Positions 1 through 11,804 are shown, counted from the first letter of the stretch. The stretch: DNA of 64,000 nucleotides from Lepraria neglecta (GCA_033220425.1 CM065651.1:4695351-4759350); one strand, 5' to 3'. Notes: generated from the sequence alone by a model not told the origin. Made by a program: numbers and translations.

Positions 1-589
1 AGCAGTCCTTGGGATAAGGATGCTCAAAACTCTCTAGATAGGTGCATGACTTGAGATCTCGTCTTCTCAAAGCCTCAGAATTGCCTCTAGTATTTGAGCA
101 TTCCTGACTGATTATTCAATGCCTTAGGCACTAGAGGAATAGCGTCTTCATGAACAGCTGTCTCTGCGCCTCCAGCGCCTTTCGTTAGATCTCCTCCATC
201 GGCAGCCTCGCCAACACCTCTTCAGCCGTGGGTATCAGGTTATCAATGCGAAAGGAGACATCTTGCAAAGCATAATAGGAATCTCTCACCAAGTCATTTG
301 CAAGCTAAGGCAGGTTCTGGATCTGCATCCCGCTGACCTCCTCGCTCGACTCGGTACTCATTACCATGGCGTTGCTGCCGATGCCATATCCTGGAGCAAT
401 AGGAGCCTTGATGCTTTCGAACCGAGGCCATGGTAGCTTTAGGAATAATTTTTCGTCCTCGAGATCAGGTGGTATCTGGTTGTGACGACATCTGTAGAGA
501 TCTTCTGTGAAATCCCTGAAGCCTGTCGTTTGGTCATTGAATGCCCAGGAGAGGCGGACGCTGTCATCTTCCTTGATTGTTTCTTCGGG
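1..589. other. Region without a convincing complete gene
   Basis: No complete gene is recognised. The minus strand is open from 616 down to 305 and its translation (acidic, with LSWAFND and FLKLPWPRFES) looks protein-like. It has no ATG in a sensible place, and its upstream part is antisense to the start of the repetitive protein that begins near 590. It may be the 3' end of a broken gene placed head-on against the next feature. Confidence that this stretch is functional is low. Confidence 0.3.
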
Positions 590-2712
590 ATACGTTGCGC
601 CAAATGCACCTGCCAATGGCCTGACGTTTTCAACAGTTGTAACCGTTCAGAGTGACGATTGTTTCAATCTAGGAGCGTGTTCAACATCTCCCGCACCAGC
701 AGCTACTGCGCAAGCCACGGCGCCAGTAAACACTGCCAAGCCAACAGCTCCACCAATCCCTAGCTCAGTTGCAGAAAAACAGACTCAGGCAAGCACTCTA
801 AGAAGCCCACAAGCAGGTGCCAGAAATGGTCCAAATGAGGCTAAAAATCCTACTCCAGAAGCTACTCCCGCCGAATCTGACAGCGGACAACCATCTAGAA
901 ACAAGCCTTTCAATTACGGCAGTCTTTCGCCAGCTCAGCTTTCTCGGTTTCATCATGCCCTGGGGCCATCCTCGCAGAATCCAGCTCTACCTACCGCCCA
1001 GTCACAAGCCCAAGCTCTCGGTGCCATTATCATCAATGCCATAGGCTTTGCTCCAAATGCAGAACCTACGGCCCCGGTTAATGCTGGTGGTCATAACAAT
1101 GCCCAAATTCAGCCCCTTGCCGGCTCACCGGGCTACATTATCTCACTTGCTCCATCAGCTTCTATAGTGGTTGCGAATAGCGTCACCTCACAGCTATTGG
1201 GCGGTGAATCGTTGGACAATGCTCACCCTGTAGTCACTATTGCTCCCAACCGACGACTTTGAACGCAATTCCTGCGCTTGCTGTGCACGGCCAAACCATA
1301 GCGGCCGGGGCGCTAGTAGTTACGATCCACGGAACACCGGTATTCCTTGCGCCCTCGGCTAGCAGGATTGTTGTCAGCGGTATTGCTACGCTTTTATCGC
1401 CTGGCAAAGTACCTATAATTATCATGGGGTCTCAACCTATCACTGCCTCTATCGCCTCTCAATATGCGGTGAGCGGCCAAACGCTCACAGCAGGCGCAGC
1501 TGTAATAACCATCTCGGGCACTCCGATCAGCTTAGCTCCATCAGCAGATGCTGTTATTGTTGGAAGCAACACTATCGCAATTCCAACTGCGAGTGGACCG
1601 ACACTTCCAGAATTTACGTTTGGCGGCTACGCCATTACGGCCAACAGCGTCTCCCAATATATTGTTGGAGGACCCTCACGCTAGGAGGCTCGCCGATTAC
1701 AGTGTCTGGGACCGCAATCAGTCTCGCTCCTGGTGCCTCCCAAGTCGTTATTGGCGGCACTACTCAAATTATTCTCCAAACCTATGCTCCATTGCCTCTT
1801 CTGACGATTGGGTCTCAAACATTTACCGCCAATAGTGAATCTCAATACGTTTTCGGGGGCGAAAGTCTTATCACTGGTGGGCCAGCAATAACCATCTCTG
1901 GCACCCCAATTAATCTTGCCCCTGGCGCCTCAGATGTGGTTATCGGAGGTAGTACTAAGCTCCTACACCCCAGTAATGGCCTCTTGCCCTCCTTTACAAT
2001 TGGCTCGAATACCTACACTGCAAATAGTGCATCTGCGTACATCATTGGTCGCCAGACTCTGGTGCTAGCAGAGCCAGCAATAACTATAGCTGCACCCACC
2101 GGTCCCATTACAGCCACGGGTGCCTCGCATAAAGCATATACGGTTGGAGGTCAGGTCTTCACACCGAATCCGACTGCATTCTCAATCGACGGTACACCCA
2201 TCTCAGCTGGAGGCCCTGGCGTGACAATCGATGGGACAGTCGTGAGCTTGGGAATATCGGGTATTTTGGACATTGGAAGCAGCACAATATTGCTCTCGGC
2301 CAATCCAGCTTCGCCTACCGTCTTCACTGTTGGAAATGAGGTCTTCAAGCCCAACCCAAAATCTTTCTCGATCGATGGCACTACCATATTAGCCGGAGGT
2401 CCCGGTGTAACCATCGATGGTAATATCGTAAGATTAGACACCTCAGAAACTCTAGACATTGGAAGCAGCATCATCCTGCGATCATCAAGCAATGTGTACA
2501 CTGTGGGAGGCGAGGTCTTCACACCTAATCCGACAGCCTTCTCGATCGACTGCACGACAATCTCGGCTGGTGGCCGTGGAGTGACTATCAACGGTAATCT
2601 TGTAAGCTTGAAAACTTCTGGTGTTCTGGACATCGGGAACAATTCCATTACTTTGACATCGGTGAGAGGAAAAGCCAATCCGAGCCCAAGCCCGAACCTA
2701 AGCACGAAGTAG
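590..2712 (+). pseudogene. Repeat-rich secreted or cell-surface protein, frameshifted
   Basis: The product is a Ser/Thr/Pro/Ala-rich region (about 590-1090) followed by many short beta-rich repeats. Early repeats follow the pattern ITISGTPISLAPSAS-VVIGG. Later ones follow FTPNPTAFSIDGT then GVTIDG then LDIGSSTI (about 2130-2690). Repeats like these occur in large extracellular proteins of filamentous fungi, whose function is not established. The repeats run through all three frames. One frame stops at 1260-1262 and another stops at 1682-1684, yet the repeat consensus resumes immediately in a new frame each time (near 1247 and near 1672, the second looking like a 4-base loss in GGQTLT). Two frameshifts with no splice signals point to a pseudogene, although sequencing errors could mimic this. 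No ATG or signal peptide is visible, so the 5' end is probably missing. Confidence 0.7.
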
Positions 2713-3211
2713 TCTGGTAGTAATACGCATCATTATGAGTTAATTCTTGAAAGTATTGCACTAGGTATTGCAATCGCTTTATTGATACCGATCTAATATT
2801 AGAGTCTGATGTCCCTTAATTTTGAGCATAGAAGCTGCTGCATTGGAAAATTTGAAGCCGCCCTTGCGGACTTTTCTCATCGCAGCCTGTAAAGGTTCGT
2901 CTTAATTTCTATGGACTAGAGGTTAAAGAAAACATTCTTGTCTCTTTTAGATAGCGTAATGAGTAGACATTTGATTGGAGCAATCGTGCAGAGGATACTA
3001 AACGACGTGGGAATAAAACTATGCATCCGAATGGCTTTTCGCAACTCAAATAACCACTCATTTTGCAAACACAAGCCAAGCAATAGAATTCCATGCATCC
3101 AGTACAAAAAAGTCATATCAACGAGTGAGCCCCAGAAATATTCGCTAAACAATCAACGTTATTTAGGAAAGGAAGAAACTTCGGCAGAATTACGTTGAAT
3201 TTGCATTATCC
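2713..3211. other. Intergenic
   Basis: Tail-to-tail gap between the repetitive pseudogene and the F-box-like gene. It is moderately AT-rich, and no gene, repeat or RNA is recognised in it. Confidence 0.5.
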
Positions 3212-4083
3212 TCAAGCAAACATCATCAACCGCCCCCTCACCCCCTCCAACTCCTCCACTCTCGGCATAAAAACCGCCAGCGTCCTCAACGCCGGACACC
3301 CTTCCAAAAGCTCCTGCATACAAACACTAACACTACTATCAACCTCCCGAAGCATGCCTTCCACATCCTTCCTCAAGAATCTCATCATTCGATAGCTCAG
3401 GCGAGTTGGGGAATTGTCTTCTAAGTCGATGATGCTATCGGGGCGAACGCATACCCACGAGTAGTGGAGTGTTATGTGGTGCATTAGTGCTAGGTTGGGC
3501 TGGGATTTGAAGATTAGGGCGAGGGAGGGGGGTAGGGCTGGGAAGCGGAATGTGTTGGAGCGGTAGAAGAGGGGGAGGGATTCGGGGTGCGTGAGGCGGC
3601 AGACAGAGAGGAGGGCGGCGACGTGTGAATTAGACATCCTGACGTGATGTGCACGGGGTGCGCCTGCTTTGGAGGGCGGAGTGTCAGAAGTGCGAGGCGT
3701 GTGTGCATGTGTAGACTGTGCGTACCCTGCCACCATAGTGGTGCTGGGCAGATGAGGATTAGGCTGTAGATGAGTACACGTAGCTCTGCAGGAAGTTCGA
3801 GGAAGCGACAGCGCTGTTTGGGGCGTGCTTGAGCTTGGGATGTTATCGTGATAGTGTTTGCGATGCTTGGAGATGTCGTCTTGTCAATGCTTGTTTTTGC
3901 TAAAGGACAGTCTTGCATGGGCTGCGGCGTTGATGGTCTAAGTGAAATGAGGCATTTCGATTCTGAGTTCGATTCGGAGTGCGAGCGAGCATGAGGTGGA
4001 TATGATGGGGATGATATATTGATGAGTTGAGAGGCAAAGTCTGAGAAGCTGAGGATATTGAAGCTCGTCCGTCTGATGTCCAT
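3212..4083 (-). CDS. F-box-like protein (2EXR type), two exons
   Basis: Exon 1 is 3726-4083 and exon 2 is 3212-3663. The 62-nt intron 3664-3725 has GTACGC, branch CTGAC and CAG, and joining preserves the frame to give 269 aa. The ATG at 4081-4083 was chosen because it opens the longest reading frame. Residues 94-110 (FLELPAELRVLIYSLIL) are the classic fungal F-box-like opening helix. After the junction, LLSVCR and SLPLFYRSNTFRF form the second conserved block of this very expanded family. Such proteins are thought to recruit substrates for ubiquitination or simply bind partners, and the target is unknown. The first about 90 residues are Ser/Pro-rich and probably disordered. Family assignment is by motif only. 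Confidence 0.7.
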
Positions 4084-7000
4084 TGTAAGTGGAGTTCTTC
4101 CAGGCTTCGAATGTCAAAGGCAGGGCGCTGACTCGGCTTTTTTGTCGGTCTCGACTAGTATGAAGTGCGCAGATGCTTGAACGCAAACCCGATTCTGAGA
4201 TTGCAAATCAGTCAAAGTCAACCCGGTTGTCAGTTGGACAAGAAGCAAAAAGCTCAAGATCTTTCTTAGAACAGGATCGAGATTCTTGCGTACCCACTCA
4301 AGATATCTTGATGGCCCAAGAAACGCAGTTCACTGAATCAAAGAGATATTGGAACCGTAGTGATGATAAAAAGCATAATATCAACTAATATGCAAGCTTG
4401 CAAGGCTCAAGTCATTTACCTTGTGTGGAATCTCTCTCTTCTTTCCTCGGGATGAACAGGATGTCAGCTCGCTTCTTTCAAGATATACAAGGCTTTAGAG
4501 CCGTGTTCGGTGGTCAGAGATCCCAGGTGACTGAGTCCCTGTAGCTCTCGGAAAAGCAGAATCTGACGATCTCATCAAAGAGGACTCGAAGAAAACGTTT
4601 TGACAACTGTAAAGAAGAGTATTTGGCTGTATAGATGGGAAGGGAAAAGAAGTAGGATTTGGGCGAGATGACTGGCGTGTCACTTGGAGCACCGTCGTAT
4701 GACCTACTACTCATGAGGGAAATAGAGAGGGATATATGATAAAGACAGCTAGCATTGACCTTGGCAGTGCCCACCTGCACTGAGAGTCTTATCCAATATC
4801 GAAAGCCAAGAGTAGGAGATGTATGCCGCCGAAGATGGATGGCACAGGAACGTTGAGAGTGATATTGGCACGTTCCCCTCTTTTAAATCGCTCATACCCA
4901 TGATGAAACCCTTTTCCCTACCAAAAAGCAGGACCTTACGGAGTGTACTAAATTCTGCTGTGCGTGGGACGAGGTGCAGAGTTGGGTCTAAGGATTCCTT
5001 GGTCAAAAGACGATCTTTCGATGACCCCGGATCGTCTGACTAGTGCTGGAGGACCCCACAGGTACGCACAGATCACTTCTGTGCGGCGGAGGAAATTTAG
5101 TATTGCGGCTTGATGCACTTTGAGATTTATTAGCGTTTGGCCTGCCTGATATCAATTGCACACTTCAATTCCTCCTTGTCATGGATTCTTCGGCCGTGGC
5201 GCCACGTATTCAGTGTACATTGTACATTAAGCGGTGGCTAGGACGGTGAAGATATGGGCTGCCTAACACGAAAATAAGGCTTGTTGACTAGGCGCGTGGC
5301 GATGGGATGCAACTGCCACCAGTCAATGCCTTGGGAGAAAATCGCGCAGGGCAGTGCAATGGTTCTTGGCAAATTCGTGACTACTTCTAGTAGTTCTTGG
5401 TGGCTGGCCCTGGACTTAATACCGAGCGTGATTGACAAGAAAGAAGTCGGCTGAAGAGACAGAAGTGCTCTGGTGCTCTGCATGCCTGACTTGCGTATGG
5501 CGATTCCCTCCTGCAAGCGAGATTACAGATCGGATTTTTATATGCGCGATTTATTTAGCGCGGAAAGCTCGGACCACCAAATGGTCTTATGGAACAATTC
5601 TGGATTGTAAGTCTATGAGGGTGGAGAGAATTGGTGGTGGTAACGTCAATTAGCTTGCAATACGGAGTGGTTCAAGTGTCGAATATACCTGTCTTGGGCT
5701 TGTCTCGATCTGGCTTGCCACTGGCGAGTAGTCAGTTCCTATGGCCGCAGATTGTTGGCCCGATAACGTCGCCATTATTCACAAAGTCTCTCACAGCAAA
5801 CAACATGCTAAGTGTCATCGTTGTAGCGTGCAGCCAATGGCATTGATCGTGTAAGTAAGCTGCAACGCTGTTCCGAGGCCAATGGGGCTCAATCCCCCTA
5901 TGGAAGCCGTAATTTTTCAAGTGTTTCCATTTCTCCTGGGAGAGTTCCTTGTCCGGCACCACCCTCTCCGATGTTAAATCACCCTAACAGACATTAATCC
6001 TGGAAACCTTTCCATGAAGAGCCCCAGACTCAGCAAACAGACTTATCTCGCTCCACACAGTCCTGAAAACCATCCGCATATCTCGGTCTGATGGAGCATA
6101 CTCATCGTCCACGTCGTCCTCAACATGCTGTTCTTCCCCTCGAGAAACGTGGATTGTGAGCAGATCTACTAGTCTCGCTTATGTCAGCGCCAGCCCGAGT
6201 CATGTGCACTGCCACCATCCTTCCCAAGTCTGCTCCTGCAATGGCAACACAATACGGGCAAAATACTTGTAGCTAATCGACCACTATCTTGCTGTCTATA
6301 TCCTCTAGGCATCTTAGAGACAAGGTCTGGGAGCTGTCAGCACTTCTTGCGGCTGGTGGCTGGTGGGACTGCTAACCCTGAAGAGCAATGAGAGCCTCAT
6401 GACCACAGCAGATTCAGCTAGCTTGCTTTCCGCCCAAGTCGCTCTGACACGAATAGCATCTCCGACTAACACACAGAACTTCCTAGCAACTCATCTAGCT
6501 GCCGAGGGGCTTCTAATGAGTCACGCATCTTCCTCGTCCTCCGGTGCGCCTTCGGCCCCTACCGACCCCATCACCTCGTCTCGCCCCTCTTCACGTCTAC
6601 GCTGCCCATGGCCATCCATGGCAAATCCTCGTGGTCTTCATGCGGCCCTCTCGCCGAGAAGAAAGGGCGCTTCAAGCGGATCTGCTGTCATACATTGCCC
6701 ACCGTCAGACTGGAGGAGTGAACTTGGTGGAGTCAATGCGAGTGCGAGTGCGGGTTGGATAGGGTGAAGAGAAGGGATGTAGTGCGGTTTGAATAAGTGA
6801 TGTGGGTGGAGAACGCCCCAAGCGAGGATAGTGATGGCAGCCAGGAGTCGTGTGTAATAGGCTACACTAGGACTGTCGTGCGAGTTGTGCCTCAATTCTG
6901 CCGAAAACACTTGGGTTGCTCGGGGAATACTACATGCTACAGACGTGTTGTGGCCAAGAGCGCTCCGAAATCCAAGCGGTATATGGAGAAGATCAACATG

Positions 7001-7291
7001 GCTGGTTGAGGTGGGTGCAGCACTTTGGAATGGGACGTTGGAAATCCTTAGCGAGTACCTTATTCGCGACGTGCTCGATCACTCCAGCTAGTGCTTGGGT
7101 CTATACGGTAGGTCCTTGGTAGATACTTTCGCTATGCTCGCAATATGCTCTTGGAAGTATGTGTTACGATCTATGTAAAATGCAATGATGATTTTTACCC
7201 TTGGAATGCCTACGGATTCTCTATTGTCATCCAACCAACTATGCTTGTCGCTGTCCCATCACAAGGATACCGTCTTCCTGTGCGGGCGGAT
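4084..7291. other. Long region without a recognisable gene
   Basis: About 3.2 kb with only short open frames on both strands (longest 134 codons at 6363-6767, Ser-rich and without family features). A few minus-strand frames around 4514-5006 and 5732-5962 look faintly protein-like but lack start, splice or domain support. I see no tandem repeat, RNA gene or transposon ends. It is either decayed coding sequence or non-coding. Confidence 0.4.
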
Positions 7292-7972
7292 TTAATAAAC
7301 GACCTGCACCGCCTCACATATTGGATGAATGCTCTTATCGCTGTTGCTGACACTCCTTGTAGACACATACAGAGTATTTGTGACTCCATCAGTGCCTGAG
7401 TTCAACAACTTCAAGTCCACCCTCATATCAGACGCACACCTACCGTCAAAGCGCATCGCCAGTGCAGCTTGGAGAGCGTCACGCTCGGTGCCTTGCTCTG
7501 AACACATCTTGACATAATTATTATGCATTTGCGTCTGCGCGTAAATAAAGCCTTCGGATTTTCCTGACGTGTCCACAACCTCGACGACGACAGGTGCTTC
7601 AAGGAATAACCAATCGTCTTGAGGGAACTTGAGTGCCTCAATAGCATTGAGCAACTCAGCGCCGACATTATTGATGCTGAAGCCGGGGTCATCGCCACTA
7701 TCAACCAGGTAGGTCCTGACAAGATTGCACGTCGTTGCTGAGATTGCTCGGTCTCGCAGCGGGCCCAGGTCGCGCCTCGAAACACCTTGGCCACGACGTA
7801 AAAGTCCAGTCTTTGGAGAGGCGAGATCTGCCGTACTCTTTTTATGTCTTTGTTTATTCCACTCGTGTACTGGCACGCCTCGCCATGTTCTTTTGGCAAC
7901 CTGCTGGTATACGTAGATCTGACCTGCTGATCTCCGTACGGCCCCATGCTCCATACGCTTGCCATTCCTCAT
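7292..7972 (-). CDS. Hypothetical protein, doubtful
   Basis: A 226-codon frame. The central part (about 7430-7720) has the composition of a real protein: acidic and hydrophobic segments such as NNVGAELLNAIEALKFPQ and LFLEAPVVVEVVD. The first about 80 residues are basic and less convincing, and a second frame overlaps it fully. The true start could lie after an intron or the gene could be decayed. No family is recognised. It lies 134 bp downstream of the MYND pseudogene on the same strand and could be an independent fragment. Confidence 0.3.
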   Translation of the reverse strand: MRNGKRMEHGAVRRSAGQIYVYQQVAKRTWRGVPVHEWNKQRHKKSTADLASPKTGLLRRGQGVSRRDLGPLRDRAISATTCNLVRTYLVDSGDDPGFSINNVGAELLNAIEALKFPQDDWLFLEAPVVVEVVDTSGKSEGFIYAQTQMHNNYVKMCSEQGTERDALQAALAMRFDGRCASDMRVDLKLLNSGTDGVTNTLYVSTRSVSNSDKSIHPICEAVQVVY

Positions 7973-8105
7973 CTGTTCAATGTATTCAGGCTTGCTGTCT
8001 CTTGGTATCGGAGCATGTTGTGCGTCTCTTTTGCGACGCGGCTTAGCTGTTGGGCTGTCTGTTGTGGTTGCTGACGATGTTTGTCACAACCATTATTCAT
8101 CCACA

Positions 8106-9223
8106 TCATACTTCTTTTCGGTAGCCGAACTTCTCGATCATTGCCTCTCCTTTCTCGCCCATGTCCTCTACCCCTTCGCCGTCAACCAGCATCAAGTTCC
8201 ACCAACACGGGAGCTTGTCTAAGACATCGCTGCCGGCGGCCTCGATATCTCTGATATTGATGCTAGCGACCTTCTCGGCGATTTCCTGAATGATATCCAG
8301 TAGGCCTATGATAGTCCAACCTTTCCCAATGCTGAATCCTTGCCCTATGAACACCTCATCGATAGCCTGCAGCTCCCTGAGCTTCGCTATAATCGCTTTC
8401 CGCTCCTCCGGGAAATGGTCTTGCTCCGCCCATAGTGCGCGAAGTGATGCTTCGGTTGCTGGAGGGCCCAGGGGTAGGGCTGGAAATCTAGTTCCTATTG
8501 ACGACACGTAGGAATGTGAAGTGTGATGGAAGATAATGTTGAAGATCTAGACAGCAAAATCCTAGTCGGCCCTAGTCCTACGAGGAGCAGGAACAGATAA
8601 AGTGCTTTCTGTGACTTCTGATCGGATTTCCCTGGAAGGCGAGGTAGATCAAGAAGAGCGTTCGTGTGTTGGCATTGTTGATGGTCGAGCCAGTCTACAA
8701 ACAACCCCGGACGGACTTCGGTAGTGCCTTTGAAAAAGTCTTTGTGCTGTTCAGAGCAGTCCTGCCCAGGAGCTGTGAGTGAAGGGTGAGGTTTTATATC
8801 TCGTTTGGTGCGGCTGGCCATGTGTTTTAGCCAGTGTGCTTGTTGGCAAGCGCGGCTACAGTAACGAATCCTTCGGCAGAAGCCACAGCGTTTCAAGGGC
8901 TCTAGAAGGTCTTGCTGGAGACAGTCGCAGCCTTCACAGCAGCGCTGTGCAACGCTCCCTGGGTGTGGGTCGATGGCGTCTCGTAATTCTGAACTTGTGT
9001 TGGGTTTTGTACCAGTCGGGAGGAGGTGTGGCAGTGTCAATGCTGGTTACTTGCAGTTTGATTTATGCTTTCGCCAGTCTGTGTTTAGGCAAGCCTGGCT
9101 GCAATACGACACGCTCTGGCATCCGCTACATAGTTGGAGCAGCTTTGGGAGGACGTCTTGCTTCTGCTGATAGCTTTCACAGTAGGGTTGTACAGGGTTG
9201 GCTGAACGCTCGGAGGATGCCAT
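8106..9223 (-). pseudogene. Double MYND zinc-finger protein, disrupted
   Basis: ATG at 9221-9223. Exon 1 (9051-9223) encodes a first MYND finger ending YCSQACLNTDWRKHKSNC. A 57-nt intron (8994-9050) splices in frame to exon 2, which carries a second finger (CCEGC, then CGFC, then YCSRACQQAHWLKH). MYND fingers are zinc-binding protein-interaction modules. The frame then breaks: one base is lost at about 8562 and a TAG follows at 8547-8549. After that the conserved C-terminal part continues to 8106 (FPALPLGPPATEASLRALW and onward). In finger 1 the second cysteine of the first pair reads Tyr (YCESY, where finger 2 has CCEGC), so that finger may not fold. The 1-nt shift, the nonsense codon and the lost ligand together indicate a decaying gene. 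The frameshift could be a sequence error, but the TAG argues against that. Confidence 0.7.
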
Positions 9224-9629
9224 GATTCAGTGTTCCCCGGAATTTTGATGAATGTGCAGAATGCTGACCTGCTATGAATCTATGCTGGATATATATAGAT
9301 CGTCCTCAATGATGCAGGCAGCCTCACCGACGAAGGAAGATACAAGTAACGGCTGGCAGCAACATAGAGGCTTCCAACATCTTGACGGTGATGCTCCATT
9401 TCGATATTGTTCCAAGTTCTGTTCCGTAACTTTGTCCTGCTTAGTGATCTTTATATGCGTCCCGCTGTTAGTGCGGGTGGATGCAAGTAAAATAAAGGCA
9501 GAAGGCCAGCAAGCAGGACTGCTCAGCTAGAAAATACTGTGTCAATATTGGGATCTCTAGTAGGCAATTTGCTGGGTAAGTCCTCCATCAATTGGCTCAA
9601 GGCGATGGGTGCGCTGCTGAAGGTCCACT
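9224..9629. other. Intergenic
   Basis: Upstream region of the MYND pseudogene and downstream region of the AlkB-like gene. A TATATATAG stretch near 9290 could be a TATA-like element for the minus-strand gene. Nothing else is recognised. Confidence 0.4.
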
Positions 9630-10403
9630 TCAGGATTTGTCATCAGGTTTGTACCTAAATGTCAAACTGACCCTCTTCCACCTCACACCTCGACCCTTCA
9701 CGCTCCTCACAATCTCGTGCTGCCATTTCCATCGACTTTCGCCTCTCATTACTAACAAGCTCCTTTCAGGTACTACCACATCCACGACGCTACCAGTCTT
9801 GTTTGCTTTTCCAGCTTTGCCACTTCTGACCGAGCCATCATAAGGTTCCGTCAACTCATGAAAGCGAATTGGACACGCTGACAGTAGACTGAGGCCGACG
9901 ACCGGTTCTCCAAATTGGAAGTTCTCGGTGTGGGCAGAGATACCTAAATTCCCTATGTACTCATTGACAATGCAATATTGGGGCCTTTGACCGTCCTGAA
10001 AGATACGGGCATCGACCATGTACTGAATGAGCCAGTCGAATTCTACAGGCATGGGTGGCGCTTGGAGAATCTGAGGCTTTGCTTGGCTTGACGCGTTGGA
10101 CTTGGATGGCATTAAACAGTATGTGCCTCCAAAATGTATAGTTCGCCGGCTGAGGTCTGTTCTCAAAGTGCACTTTGAGGGATCATTGAGGAAGTTGATG
10201 ATAGTTTTCTCCTCGTTGTGGTTGACGAAGTCATGTTGGATGGTCAAGCCTGGTACAGATGTCTTCTGGGCAGTCACACAATCTGCTTCTTCCTTCCCAT
10301 AGCACTCAACTCTGTTCTTAGGATTTGTCGATGCTTTGTGCTTGGCAATTGGCGTAAAGAAGTCATTGATGGCTTTGCGCTTCTTCATCACAGGTGACTC
10401 CAT
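9630..10403 (-). CDS. AlkB-like Fe(II)/2-oxoglutarate dioxygenase
   Basis: A single exon of 257 aa starting at ATG 10401-10403. AlkB-family enzymes oxidatively remove alkyl groups from nucleic acids or proteins. The visible core is the substrate-side loop (residues 86-99), QYCIVNEYIGNLGISAHTEN (142-161), a conserved His in WKWQHEI (229) and the C-terminal 2-oxoglutarate-binding pattern R-x-S-x-T-x-R at 244-250. The iron motif reads H158-x-E160 where the family usually has H-x-D. Glu occurs at this site in some 2OG oxygenases, so activity is likely but untested. Residues 9-16 (RKAINDFF) resemble a PCNA-interacting motif with Arg in place of Gln. The substrate cannot be read from sequence. It is one of the best-preserved genes of the window. 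Confidence 0.85.
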   Translation of the reverse strand: MESPVMKKRKAINDFFTPIAKHKASTNPKNRVECYGKEEADCVTAQKTSVPGLTIQHDFVNHNEEKTIINFLNDPSKCTLRTDLSRRTIHFGGTYCLMPSKSNASSQAKPQILQAPPMPVEFDWLIQYMVDARIFQDGQRPQYCIVNEYIGNLGISAHTENFQFGEPVVGLSLLSACPIRFHELTEPYDGSVRSGKAGKANKTGSVVDVVVPERSLLVMRGESRWKWQHEIVRSVKGRGVRWKRVSLTFRYKPDDKS

Positions 10404-11055
10404 TATTGAGGTTTGAAGAGAGTCATCATGCCAAGACGGTCAGTCTCATCTTTTGACGCCTCTCACCCTTGTAACCGAACGTTTCTCATGTTGTTCTCCT
10501 CTTGGGGGAGGAAGATAACAGCAGGCGAAATGAAGGTGATAAAAGTTCTTTAGCTCAGCCCTATGGTTTCAGCCCTACGGATGTTGGTTTTCTCATCGCC
10601 AAATCTTGAGACCTCTCATTGTTGTTTTCTTCATGGTCATCCATTCATACTGCTCCATTTCTTCGCATGCAAAATTACAGCTGGGTGATACGAAGACAAA
10701 CGTTTAGATTCTCCAATTAAGACATGTGGGGAGAGGACACGAGCAGCACCTGGGAACACAGCAGGCAGTGGACCGCAACTACAGCTCGGGTGTGAGCTGG
10801 AATATGGGGATATGCAGGAGTAGATCGAAAAGCATAAAAATGCATCTCGGATGTTCCCAGCATCGATGCGATTTGGGGGTTGGAAGATATATGCGGGTGT
10901 GAGGCATAAGACAAACGATTCTCGATGCGCTAGTCGCACATAGTTTCTTCCGGAAAAACCCTCATGCCCTCAATTGCTCAACTATCCTAGTCTGATACTC
11001 AAATCGCTTTGACAGTCCCTTTCCTTTGGATCTTGCATATCTGTTGATGTGAACT
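10404..11055. other. Divergent intergenic region
   Basis: Shared 5' region between the AlkB-like gene (minus) and the secreted-protein gene (plus). Minus-strand frames at 10637-10939 are short, Cys/Ser-rich and overlap each other, and are probably non-coding. No repeat is seen. Confidence 0.4.
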
Positions 11056-11804
11056 ATGCACCTATCTTCATCTGGAATTCTGCTATGCCTACTCGTCCTT
11101 TTCAGCTGTGCCGTCCTTGCCCTCCCGCTCGACGGCATTCTTTCGGCAAAGAGCTCCCCGAATGTGACTTCATCATTTCTGACAGAAAGCACCGTGCCAG
11201 ACTTTTGCACTTCATCCGTCGCATGGACTGGAGATGCCCGGCTCGATCCGACCCTTCTTCTTGATTGCGGGACGGCGAGCAATACCTTCTGGAACGCCGA
11301 AGTCGGTCGTCATGGAGTGTCAGAGTTCGAATTTTTGAACAATGAGACGGTATCGGCCCATCGTAATCCTAATCAGCGAACGCCCAGAAGGTACACATAC
11401 GGAACTTGTACCATTGCACTGATTACTAAGCCGGACATACCTGGTCCTTATTGGCCTGGGATACCGCTGTCGCCATTGCCGGCGACAGACACGGCATCGT
11501 ACGATGAGATTTACATGTCGCTGCTAGCTGTTGTAGCAGAGTGTTTACATGATCATTCGCAAGTTGGCTGGGCACTCGCTGGTTAGTTTGCCTCATTCTC
11601 TTGAACATTTTCTCTTGGAATATACTGATTAGGATTATGTTGCGGCAAGGCGAGAAAGGTGGAGTCATTGTCTTGGTATTTAGAACGAAATCGCCTGTCG
11701 ACGTGGCTATTCCTCCAAGTATTGATCCAAACGAGCTTCCGAACTCGACGACCGATGGCATGCAAGTGCGGGCTACTGATCATGGAGCAGTCATGTCATC
11801 TTGA
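11056..11804 (+). CDS. Small secreted four-cysteine protein, two exons
   Basis: Exon 1 is 11056-11581 and exon 2 is 11650-11804. The 68-nt intron begins GTTAGT, has branch ACTGAT about 20 nt before the acceptor, and ends CAAG. This acceptor is the one that keeps frame into the tail GEKGGVIVLVF. The product is 226 aa. Residues 1-23 form a clear signal peptide (hydrophobic core ILLCLLVLFSCAVLAL). The mature part has Cys at 51, 71, 118 and 163, which probably form two disulfides, two or more N-glycosylation sequons, and the segment DEIYMSLLAVVAECLHD. Many fungal secreted proteins of unknown function share this layout of a late helix with Cys followed by a Gly-rich strand. Effector or cell-wall roles are possible but not shown. 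Confidence 0.7.

Noticed and set aside
2151-2705. 184-codon minus-strand frame
   Set aside because: Antisense to the regular repeats of the surface-protein pseudogene. It is open only because the repeat period keeps stops out.
6363-6767. 134-codon Ser/Pro-rich frame
   Set aside because: Overlaps another frame of similar quality, low complexity, no start context.
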